From: Narthecium ossifragum
Taxonomy: Eukaryota > Streptophyta > Magnoliopsida > Dioscoreales > Nartheciaceae
Reading direction: 5' to 3'
Assembly: GCA_963920575.1 (NCBI GenBank)
Contig: OY986968.1
Location: forward strand, 27,534,129 to 27,598,128
Length of the DNA stretch: 64,000 nucleotides
Shown here: positions 25,233 through 34,329 of the stretch, one piece after another
Layout of the letters: each line of letters starts with the position of its first letter
How positions within the stretch are numbered: position 1 is the stretch's first letter
Notes under the pieces: generated by a model
Told to the model about the DNA's origin: nothing
Seen by the model: the letters and a program-made list of their open reading frames with translations, nothing else
Database searches by the model: none
Position numbers and translations under genes: made by a program

Positions 25233-27586
25233 AGGAGAGAAGGAAGCCAGATCTCAACCTCCCTGCCATCTTCGCCGTCCTCGCCTTCCTCGCCGTCTTT
25301 GCCTCGGCCGGTGTCTCCGCCGGCTTCTCTTCTTATGGGCTCACCGACACCGAGGCGGCGGTCATACGGCGCCGCCAGCTCCTCTACTACCGCGACGAGG
25401 ACGGCGACCGCGGCGAGAACGTGACGGTGCCGGCCTGGTACGTGTTCAACAACACCCGTCTCCGGGATGCGTACATCGCCCTCCAAGCATGGAAGCTCGC
25501 CATCTTCTCCGACCCCACGAACATCACCGGCACCTGGGTTGGTCCGAGTGTCTGCAACTACCAAGGGGTGTTCTGCGCGCCTCTGCCCTACGAGCCCCAC
25601 ATCGTCGTCGTCGCCGGCATCGACCTCAACCACGCCGACATCGCCGGGTACCTCCCGGAGGAGCTCGGCCTCCTCACCGATCTAGCCCTCTTCCACATCA
25701 ACTCCAACCGCTTCTGCGGCATCATCCCTCACAGCTTCCGTTGCCTTAAGCTCCTCTTCGAGCTCGATATTTCCAACAACCGCTTCGCTGGCAAGTTTCC
25801 GGGCGTGGTCCTCAGCCTTCCATCTTTAAAGTATCTCGACCTGAGGTATAATGAGTTCGAAGGCACGGTCCCCAGGTCGCTCTTCGACAAAGATCTGGAC
25901 GCCATCTTCATCAACAACAACCGGTTCGTGTTCGATATCCCGGACAACTTCGGCAACTCGCCGGTGTCGGTGATCGTGCTGGCTAACAACAATTTCCATG
26001 GTTGCGTGCCGGCGAGCTTGGGCAACATGACCAGACTCAATGAGATTATATTGTTGAACAATGGGCTCAGATCCTGCCTCCCGCCGGAGATCGGGAAGCT
26101 GAAGAACTTGACGGTGTTCGATGTGAGCTTCAATGAGCTGGTGGGGCCGTTGCCGGATTCGTTCGGGGAGTTGGTGAGCATAGAGCAGCTGGATGTGGCG
26201 CACAACATGCTATCCGGACAGATCCCGAGCTCGATCTGCCAGCTGCCGAGGTTGCAGAACTTCACGTTCTCGTACAACTTCTTCACCGGCGAACCGCCAG
26301 TGTGCAGGAGCTTGTCGGAGTTCAACGATCGGCGAAATTGCTTGCCGGGGAGGCCAGCTCAGAGATCGGCGCAGCAGTGTAAGTCGTTCTTGTCCCACCC
26401 AGTGGATTGCAACACCTTTAAGTGCAAGCCCTTTGTGCCAGCGTTGCCGTCGCCGCCGCCACCATCTCCGCCTCCACCGGTGTACTCACCTCCGCCGCCT
26501 CCCCCGGTCTACTCCCCTCCACCACCATCTCCACCTCCGCCAGTATATCCATCTCCCCCACCACCATCTCCACCTCCGCCATCCCCATCCCCCCCACCAC
26601 CTTCCCCTCCGCCTCCATCTCCACCACCACCTTCACCTCCGCCACCATCCCCGTCTCCGCCACCTCCATCACCACCGCCACCATCGCCTCCGGCGCCCAT
26701 CTACTGCGTACGATCCCCGCCACCACCACCACCACCCAATTCACCACCTCCACCAGTCTACTCACCACCTCCGCCAGTCTACTCACCACCTCCGCCATCT
26801 CCAACCCCTCATTACTTCCCGCCTCCACCTTATGCATCTCCACCACCGCCTTATTACTCCCCACCTCCCCCACCTAATTCACCACCACCACCTCCTAATT
26901 CACCGCCGCCTGCCATTTATTACCACCCGTCCCCACCACCGCCACCATTGTACTCACCTCCTCCGCCACCTAATTCACCTCCTCCTCCACCTCCATGTAT
27001 CGAGCCACCCCCGCCACCTCCGTGTGTAGAACCACCACCACCCCCTCCACCTCCACCTCCACCACCTCCATGCGTAGAACCTCCTCCACCTGCATCACCA
27101 TCTCCTCCGCCTCCAGTATACTTACCACCGCTATCCCCCTCCCCACCGCCCCCTTCTCCACCACCTCCTTCGCCTGTATACTATCCGTCACCACCACCAC
27201 CTTCACCATCTCCACCACCACCTGTGCACTATGAGGCTCCACCATCGCCTTCTCCTCCACCACCCTCACCATATCAGTATGAATCACCACCTCCACCCTC
27301 GCCATCCCCTCCACCACTCTCGCCCTCTTATCATTACCAATCGCCACCGCCACCTTCGCCCTCTCCTCCACCACCTTATCATTACCAATCACCTCCACCA
27401 CCTTCGCCAACTTATCAGTACCAATCACCACCGCCACCGTCTCCACCTCCACCTTCCCCTCCATATGAGTACAAGTCACCACCGCCACCTTCACCACCAC
27501 CACCATCAGCACCTGTATACGAAGGGCCATTGCCGCCAGTGATTGGAATCTCATACGCGTCGCCTCCACCCCCTCCCTTCTATTGA
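25229..27586 (+). CDS. leucine-rich-repeat extensin (LRX) cell-wall protein
   Basis: A single exon of 785 aa. The start is the ATG at 25229; the frame is open a little further upstream but without another ATG. Residues 1-30 form a signal peptide (LPAIFAVLAFLAVFASAGVS). The LRX N-terminal domain (LRDAYIALQAWKLAIFSDP, CNYQGVFC) leads into about ten LRRs to residue ~360. A cysteine hinge comes next, then an extensin domain of SPPPP, VYSPPPP, YHYQSPPPP and YEYKSPPPP repeats to the end. SP3-5 motifs are hydroxylated and O-glycosylated in the family; the Tyr-containing motifs can cross-link. LRX proteins bind RALF peptides through the LRR part and link plasma membrane and wall. The leader (25020-25210) is CT-rich. 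A three-codon upstream frame overlaps the start. Confidence 0.95.
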   Translation: MKERRKPDLNLPAIFAVLAFLAVFASAGVSAGFSSYGLTDTEAAVIRRRQLLYYRDEDGDRGENVTVPAWYVFNNTRLRDAYIALQAWKLAIFSDPTNITGTWVGPSVCNYQGVFCAPLPYEPHIVVVAGIDLNHADIAGYLPEELGLLTDLALFHINSNRFCGIIPHSFRCLKLLFELDISNNRFAGKFPGVVLSLPSLKYLDLRYNEFEGTVPRSLFDKDLDAIFINNNRFVFDIPDNFGNSPVSVIVLANNNFHGCVPASLGNMTRLNEIILLNNGLRSCLPPEIGKLKNLTVFDVSFNELVGPLPDSFGELVSIEQLDVAHNMLSGQIPSSICQLPRLQNFTFSYNFFTGEPPVCRSLSEFNDRRNCLPGRPAQRSAQQCKSFLSHPVDCNTFKCKPFVPALPSPPPPSPPPPVYSPPPPPPVYSPPPPSPPPPVYPSPPPPSPPPPSPSPPPPSPPPPSPPPPSPPPPSPSPPPPSPPPPSPPAPIYCVRSPPPPPPPNSPPPPVYSPPPPVYSPPPPSPTPHYFPPPPYASPPPPYYSPPPPPNSPPPPPNSPPPAIYYHPSPPPPPLYSPPPPPNSPPPPPPCIEPPPPPPCVEPPPPPPPPPPPPPCVEPPPPASPSPPPPVYLPPLSPSPPPPSPPPPSPVYYPSPPPPSPSPPPPVHYEAPPSPSPPPPSPYQYESPPPPSPSPPPLSPSYHYQSPPPPSPSPPPPYHYQSPPPPSPTYQYQSPPPPSPPPPSPPYEYKSPPPPSPPPPSAPVYEGPLPPVIGISYASPPPPPFY

Positions 27587-28254
27587 TTCTTTTGAGAATT
27601 CTTCCCTCATCCTTCTCCTTCCCAACGCCGAAAAATAGAAGATATTGCGTCATAACCAATCAAAATTTCTCGTTTTGCCCAACCCTTCTCTGGGATACAT
27701 GAATTGGTTTCTCGGAGAACACAGTGGTCATCGTCGCGGTGATCGATCATACATGGAGAAAGGGATTCAGAGAAGGGCAGGGATGCCGGGAAAAGCTCTC
27801 CTTATTTATTTGAATTTTATGCATATTTGAGTTGTGAATAAATTGCTGGAGAGACAGACAGGATTGAGAGAGAGAGATTAGGAGATGCAGGGAAATTGAA
27901 TGTATAGAGAGCGTGAGATTCGAGATCAGTACATCGATTGTGGTTTTATCTTTCTTAATTTCTTCTCTTATACTTTGATATTTTCCATCATTTTATAGTA
28001 TCATCATTACTTATGAATTCTAAAAGCTTTGCCTTCTATCAAGGTTTGTGCTTTGCTCTGTTCACCAATTTCCTATTCTATTCTACTGATCCTTATGTTA
28101 TTATTATCTGTGAAGAAATCTCATTTGGGTTGTTCTAGCTAGAAGACTTCCTAGAAGTTTTATCATGCAAGATCGTGTGTGATACCTTACTTAGCTATTG
28201 AATTTTTACTGCTTGGTATTATATATTCTTCAGCTATATGCGTTGGTTTTAGTA
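27587..28254 (+). other. LRX 3' UTR and spacer
   Basis: AT-rich, no coding frame with support. Confidence 0.4.
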
Positions 28255-28262
28255 TCTGTACC

Positions 28263-28634
28263 CACTGGCGGATCACATGTTGAGGTGGGGGGGGGGGGGG
28301 GGGGCAGGCGCCCTCCTAACAAAAAAAAAACATACCTAATATATATATAGAATATTTAATTGCCCCCCTCCTAAATTAGATTTGACCTCCCTAATAATTT
28401 ACTGATTGCTTAGAGAAAGAAATTTTTGACGATGTTCCTAATGAAGATATTATGCAATACTATCAAAGTATGAAAACTCAGATGAAATAATTGTAATTGT
28501 TTACTTTTATAGTTATGGTATTGTAATAAGATACTTATTTTGAATTTTTTAATTAATTACTTATATACTTACTTCTATAGTAAACTTTTTCTATTAAAGT
28601 CGTCCCCTTCGTATAAATCTTGGATCCGCCACTG
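28263..28634 (+). mobile_element. short hAT element with intact target duplication
   Basis: The element runs from CACTGGCGGATC to GGATCCGCCACTG (terminal inverted repeats of about 11 bases) and is flanked on both sides by TCTGTACC (28255-28262 and 28635-28642), an exact 8-base duplication as made by hAT transposases. Inside, 28406-28488 still encodes a transposase C terminus (EKEIFDDVPNEDIMQYYQSM) ending in TAA. A poly(G) run lies at 28287-28304. It is an internally deleted relative of the relic at 14577-14939. Confidence 0.85.
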
Positions 28635-28642
28635 TCTGTACC

Positions 28643-30282
28643 TGCATTGGTTTTTGTATCTGTATGATCGAGTACATCTGTATCTGTTATCGAGCTATAT
28701 ATATGTTAGTTTCTCCTTTCGTGTAGAAATCCATGCATATGGATGAGGGATCTGGGGGGGAGAGAATTCTTTGTTTCAGCTGAGAAGGTGGTCAAGAACC
28801 TCAATCTCCGGCGAGTATCCGCCGGCCGGACTCAAATGGCAGTAGTGTTTTTTGCCAGGCTAGATTTGACTATAATAAAGCCGGCTGGCGGAATAACTCC
28901 GCCTCCTCATCTTAAGAACACTAACCGCGCTATCCTTCGTATTTTAACATACGCGACTTGACTCGAGATCTACGTTTGGTTGGTCTTCACAGGCTCACAA
29001 CAGCATGTGCTCTTCTTGGTTTGAATAGTGATCTCCGTACGTGATTTGATGATAGCTGTGGGGTTTGGTAAGAAGTGATTTCCCCCATTTGGCTCTTCAA
29101 AAAATTGCGCGCCATCTTTAGTTATATATAACAATATCCTATTTAAAGCATGGTTGGTTGCAGCGGTATGGATCCCAAGCTTTTCTTGATGCCCATATCA
29201 ATGGTCCATTAATTATCCATTATATATTTATATGGGTGTCCTTTCACAGTGTCACGTTATTTCGAATCGATCCATTGGTTGTTAGCAACGGTACGTAATG
29301 CATTGAGGGAATGTTAGTCTTGTTATCCAGTGATAATGACATGCTAATAGAGTCTGATAGCTTAGGATAGGCTTTTGTGGCGGATAGTGAGGCCTTATAA
29401 AGAATCACGAGCTGTTGTACAGCATTCAGCTAGACAAAGCACCGAGGCTCTTGAATACGATGCCAAGCTACCAAGATGCTGTGGCCCATTTATTTAGAGG
29501 GACAGCGAATCATGGGCCACCACCTCGTAAATGGCCTGGACCCAACATGACCTTTAATGTGTGATAAATGTTGTTTGTTTTTGGAAATAGGCTGGCAAGT
29601 GGCAATGGCGCCAAGGAATCAATTCTCCTCAGGACTGAGCAAGAACTTTTTTTTTTTTTTTTTTTGAACAAGAGCAAGAACTTGATTCCTTGACATTGCC
29701 AGCCTAATCTAATCTACTAGCTAGGAAATAGACGTGATCAAATATAGAGATCTAGCTAGTTAATCAGCGTTTCTGATCGTACCTATTAGGCTTCTCAGAT
29801 ACGAATATGAAAAGACAATTGGGCTGTGGTTGTGCTCAGTTCAATGGGTCTCCAATGGGGGATGGGATGGGTAGCAATGGTTATTAGGCCGTGGGCCATG
29901 GATAGTTTTCTAGCTGAACGAAAGCATGGAACCCAAGGTTACACAGCTATTCCTCTGGAGTACTGTAATCGTGAGTGCTTGTATGTTTTACTTTTAGCTC
30001 GACGTGGTGCGAATTGGATAGAAGATTGGAAATTTGGGATGAAAGGTGTATTAAAACGACAAAGGCCTATTTGATTTTGGTGATGTTGGATGAAATTTTT
30101 GTGCTGGGATCTGCAACAATGGATGCAAGAGGAGAAGGGGTTTTCCCACCTTGTTTAAAGAAGTTCACATGATGATCTGCAAACTATCTCCATTGCGAGT
30201 CATCACACTATGCAATCATTTTCCCGTAGAACAGAAACAAGTGCATGCTTTTAAGCGAATATTCTGCGCATGCTTGAAGAAG
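28643..30282. other. spacer between hAT element and molybdate transporter
   Basis: No gene recognised. A poly(T) run at 29648-29665 may be the tail of a minus-strand retroposon. The frames at 29.8-30.2 kb lack recognisable domains. Confidence 0.3.
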
Positions 30283-30468
30283 CTATTCCCTGCTGACATA
30301 CATCATGTCTTCAGCTAGTTGATCACTTTCTTCGACAATTGACGTTAGTGGGACGTCGAGAGAGCTTCCCAGCCAGTGGTTCACGATTCGCACTCCATTG
30401 GCTTCCCACATCTCCATCAATCGGATCAATGCCCCACTAGCATTATATGAAGCCAAATTCTTAGTTGA
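30283..30468 (-). other. short coding-like frame, unidentified
   Basis: A 61-codon open frame between two stops reads NLASYNASGALIRLMEMWEA and NHWLGSSLDVPLTSIVEES. The composition is protein-like, but there is no suitable ATG upstream and I do not recognise it. It could be an exon remnant of a transposon or of a lost gene. Confidence 0.3.
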
Positions 30469-30731
30469 TCACTTCGTTAAATTAATCTAATACAGACTCT
30501 ATACTTTTCATCTGACATTTGAACTCAAAATATTGTTGCGTTCTTAGGATGGATAGCTGTTTCTTGTAATACTTGTGTAACGATGTAGTGTTGTTTGACA
30601 TCAAATTGCTAGACGAGCATAAATACCACGTTCCTCTCTTGGAGGCATTCCATCAAACAGCGACTACAAACACTGCTCGGTTTGGTACTACCTGTTCGAC
30701 AATGTGTTCCAGAGGATTTAGAACGTCTGCA

Positions 30732-32096
30732 TCATGGTACTATAGCTCTCTGGTCTCTTTTGATCATCAAATCTCTTAGTTTGAGGAGCAAGTGCACCAC
30801 CACTCCAGCCACGAAGCCAAGCGCGGCGCTCGACCCGACGAGCGACACGGCAGTGCAGACCAGCATCACGAACGACTCCGCCTTGGATCCCATGTCCCTC
30901 GACGCCATGGCCAGCTCCACCCCAGCAAACAGCAGCAGCACCCCGAGCAGCCCCACAGGAAACTGCGTCAATAACTTTATGATCGAGCTCCCGAGCAGCA
31001 AGCCAATAACAAGCTTTGCCGCGCCCAGCGCCGCGACGCACCCTCCGCTGCGCCCTCCGAACTTGTACTGCCCGGCCAGACCCCCGGCTCCGTGGCAGCA
31101 AGGCAATGCCCCGAACCAGCAACCTACGAGGTTCATCACCCCCACCGTGATCGACACCGACGTCGCCGACGCCACCCTCTCCGGGAACAAGTCCGCCGTC
31201 AGCTTGCACACCGCGATGACCGAGTTCAGCACCGAGAGCGGTATCTGCGGCACCGCGCCCTTCAAGAACCCTCTTTTCCATGCTTCTTTCGAGATCCTCA
31301 CCCGGTGGATGCTCGACGGCCCGAACTTTAGCTTCTTCAAAACTCCCGGCTTTCTTATGATAGCCAATACGACGCCCAACAAGAACACAATAACGGCGGA
31401 CGGTATCAAAACGAAAAACTTCAAAAATCTCCTCCTTTTAGGCCTTGCCTCACCGCCCAAATTGTCATCAGCTTCGTCATCTCCGCCGGCCATCTCTCCG
31501 GCGCCGTTAACTAGTATAATAAAGCACGCGGCGACGATGGCCAGCACAAGCCCGTCGAGCCCCAGCCATCCTCGTTGCCCAAGCGACTTCCCCTTGGCGA
31601 GATCTTGCTCGTTTCTTATGTACTTGACCGCAGACATCGCGAACGAGAGCCCCTGGGCAAGCTGGACCCCGCGCACGACTGGCAGCGGGATGATTCTATA
31701 AGCGAAATCCATCAAACGGGTGACACCCAAGAGGAACACGACGGCGGACGTGCATATGCCGGCGGCCATGATCTCTGGCACGCCGAAGTCTGGACCGGAG
31801 GAGATGGCCACCGAGGCGATCGACTTCATGGGCTGCACCGGCATCGGCACACCGTAGATAGCCCCGGTGGTGATGTTATAGATGCCGGTGAAAATGAGGG
31901 TGGTGCCGAGGTCGAGGTCCTTGGCTAAAGCCAAGGCCATCACGATGGGGATGTAGGTGCCCAAGTCCCCCATGGCCCCGTTTATCTCGGCCCATTTGGA
32001 TCGGAAGAATAAGTTGGACTTGGCCTTCTGAAAGAGCGTCGCCGGAGAACTGGATTCCCGCGAGTCGGCGGCGACCTCAACGGTGAGATTGCTCAT
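30732..32096 (-). CDS. MOT1: molybdate transporter, MOT1 type
   Basis: An intronless 454-aa frame with ATG at 32096 and TGA at 30732. The two MOT1 hallmark blocks are present: GAMGDLGTYIPIVMALALAK near residue 40 and VPMPVQPMKSIASVAI near residue 82. There are about ten hydrophobic segments, and a charged loop in the middle (EMAGGDDEADDNLGGEARPK) before a second half with VGVMNLVGCWFGALPCCHGAGG. MOT1 proteins are high-affinity molybdate importers related to the SulP sulfate transporters but lacking a STAS domain, as here. Plant members are reported in mitochondria, endomembranes or vacuole; the sequence does not settle this. The long frames on the plus strand across this gene are antisense shadows. 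Confidence 0.93.
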   Translation of the reverse strand: MSNLTVEVAADSRESSSPATLFQKAKSNLFFRSKWAEINGAMGDLGTYIPIVMALALAKDLDLGTTLIFTGIYNITTGAIYGVPMPVQPMKSIASVAISSGPDFGVPEIMAAGICTSAVVFLLGVTRLMDFAYRIIPLPVVRGVQLAQGLSFAMSAVKYIRNEQDLAKGKSLGQRGWLGLDGLVLAIVAACFIILVNGAGEMAGGDDEADDNLGGEARPKRRRFLKFFVLIPSAVIVFLLGVVLAIIRKPGVLKKLKFGPSSIHRVRISKEAWKRGFLKGAVPQIPLSVLNSVIAVCKLTADLFPERVASATSVSITVGVMNLVGCWFGALPCCHGAGGLAGQYKFGGRSGGCVAALGAAKLVIGLLLGSSIIKLLTQFPVGLLGVLLLFAGVELAMASRDMGSKAESFVMLVCTAVSLVGSSAALGFVAGVVVHLLLKLRDLMIKRDQRAIVP

Positions 32097-32162
32097 GGCT
32101 TTGCCGTGCTCCCCGAGAGTGGCGCGCCGTTTGGTGTAATCTTTGACGACAATATTTATGGG

Positions 32163-32172
32163 CGTTTTATAG
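32163..32172 (-). promoter_or_regulatory. TATA box of the molybdate transporter
   Basis: CTATAAAACG on the minus strand, about 67 bases before the ATG, giving a leader of about 35 bases. Confidence 0.6.
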
Positions 32173-32399
32173 AGAGCTAGGTGCTTAGCTTTTTGGTGTG
32201 ACGTTTGTACACCGTGGATGATCGATCCGATGGATCGTATACATCAACGGTTCTGGATGCGAATGGGCTGACATCATAATCTTGAGCACATAAATACAGG
32301 AAGCTCATTGGGAAGCTAAAATAGCAGCAACTTTTTGCTGATGGAACCATCAATATATGCATCACAAATGGAAAAGTGTGCGAATTGCAAAAATTGATA

Positions 32400-32580
32400 C
32401 GCAATTTTATTATAAATATAGAAAGTCGTCTCTTCTAACTTAAGTTTTGATGATAAGCTGCTCTTTTAATTAAATATTCACTTAAGTTTTGATGAGACGC
32501 TTACCTTTTTAATTAAATATTCACTTAAGTTTTGACGAGACGAGACCTTTTTAATTAACTATTCACGTATGTGATTAATT
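32400..32580. repeat. triplicated ACTTAAGTTTTGATGA unit
   Basis: Three copies of a unit of about 60 bases: ACTTAAGTTTTGATGATAA, CACTTAAGTTTTGATGAGAC, CACTTAAGTTTTGACGAGAC, each followed by CTTTTTAATTAA-type sequence and ATTCAC. It lies upstream of the molybdate transporter promoter. Confidence 0.6.
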
Positions 32581-32929
32581 AGAATGGAGATACTGAAGTC
32601 TAATTGGATGCTTCTCTATACTTGATGGATAAAAGCGCCCCAACGGTTTCAGGAAGGGGCACTCGGCGCCTTGGCCCTTTCAGCATAGCCTGGCTTCAGC
32701 ATTCCCACCATTGGCTTTTGAAGGGTTAATTCCATTAGTAGCTTTCTAACCAGAATTTTAGGATTATTTTTTTTGGCTTATGCACATCAAAGCCTGCAAG
32801 TTGATTGGATTTTTTGGACTATCCAAACATTTATATACGTGCTGCTTATATAGTGGATAGTGATGTTAGTATTGTTTGTGTAAATCAACAAATGGCCTGG
32901 GCGTACCTTATGCTTTTGAGAAACAAAGG

Positions 32930-33950
32930 CTTACAGTCGACCTATTATGAGGCGGCGACTTGGAGCAACATTTGGCGTGTCCCGGCGAGTCCTCGAGTTA
33001 AACAGTTCCTATGGAAGGTGTTACATGAGAAACTTGTGGTCAAGGAACTTCTGTGACAGGCAAGGATGACATCGGATCGAGAGTGTCCGCGTTGCGGTTG
33101 CGTGAATGAGGATATTGAACATGTCTTGATTGGCTGTGGATTTGCTCGCGCAGTGCTAAAGGCCTTACTCTCACAGGATTGGCCAAAAACTGATGGCTGG
33201 GGCATGGAGGAGTATGTGCTGGGATTGACGGCAGCGTCCTCGTCTACACATCGGCTAAGGTTCAAATCGTTGGTGGGAAATGCTCTTTGGATCATTTGGA
33301 AGGAGAGGAACAAGGTCGTGTTCGAGGGGGAGGGTGTTTTTGTCGATGTGGTGGTTAGGAGAGTTCGCCGGCAGGTGGAAGCCTTCGATCGGGTGCGAGG
33401 AAGAAGCGGTGGTGCAAGGCCTGCTTTGGCGGACAGGGAGGTTTGCATTATCCAGGCTGATGCTTCCTGGACTGTGCATGCGGCGGGGGTTGGTGTCGTA
33501 GGGGGCAGTAGAGACGAGGCACGATGGGCGGTCGGACGTGTTGTGACGGCTGCCTCTGTGCTAGAAGCTGAAATGCTTGCTGTATTGGAAGCGGTTAGAG
33601 AAGGACGACATAGAGGCTTGACCAAATGTGTAGTGGAGACGGACTCGCGATGGGTGGTGGAGATACTAAATGGCTGTAGATTATGGCCACCGGAGGTAGA
33701 GCACTGTGCACGCATGGTTTGGTCTGAGGTTCTGGGTTTGGGTAATGTGTTGTTTTTATATGTACCCAGGTCATGTAATGTGCGAGCCGATGTTGTCGCT
33801 TGGTCATGTAGGGAGTCTGATTCTTGTTTTGATTGGTCTCGAGAGGGCAGCCACGGCCCTTCGATCTGGGACTTGATGTAAGTGGAGTTTCTTTCACTAA
33901 TATAGCCAATCGGCTCAACTCATCAACAAAAAAAAAAAAAAAAAAAAAAA
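32930..33950 (+). mobile_element. 5'-truncated LINE: zf-RVT plus RNase H, one nonsense codon
   Basis: One frame (32805-33881) encodes a zf-RVT domain (PRVKQFLWKVLHEKL, ECPRCG, LIGCGFARAV, ALWIIWKERNKVVF). An RNase H domain of the RVT_3 type follows, with IQADASW, ASVLEAEMLAVLEAV, VVETDSRWVVEIL and VPRSCNVRADVVAW supplying the D-E-D-D residues. A TGA at 33054 interrupts the frame where the family has Trp. The 3' end is GCCAATCGGCTCAACTCATC then a 23-base poly(A) to 33950. The reverse transcriptase is missing. Confidence 0.85.
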
Positions 33951-34329
33951 CACATATATAGTTTGTTATCACAACTAAAGCAACTGATGAACGAATGTTT
34001 TTGGTGACTACTCGCTCATGGAATCTTGATATATGCTTTATATAGATCCTGTTCAATATAACTGTATAAGATTTTTAGGATTGTGAGGTTTGTAAATGAT
34101 GCGCTAGCTTGGGGATTCCTATACTTTGATGGGTGGAGTTTATATGTACTGTTAGAGATCAGAAGTACTGTATGGATGTGAAAAGTTGGTCGAGATATTT
34201 CAGGTTTCAATTTGTTGTATTCTCTTACATAAACATGCACCCACGGAAAAAAACATTACGCATTTACATTTTCTAAAAATTACGGGCATAACTATAATTA
34301 TAAGGAGTAAGTTGCATAACTTATTACAA

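Noticed and set aside
26193..27029. 278-codon His-rich frame and long antisense frames
   Set aside because: Out-of-frame reading of the LRX proline-rich repeat; low complexity only.
30682..31701. 339-codon plus-strand frame
   Set aside because: Antisense shadow of the MOT1 gene; GC-rich third positions keep it open.
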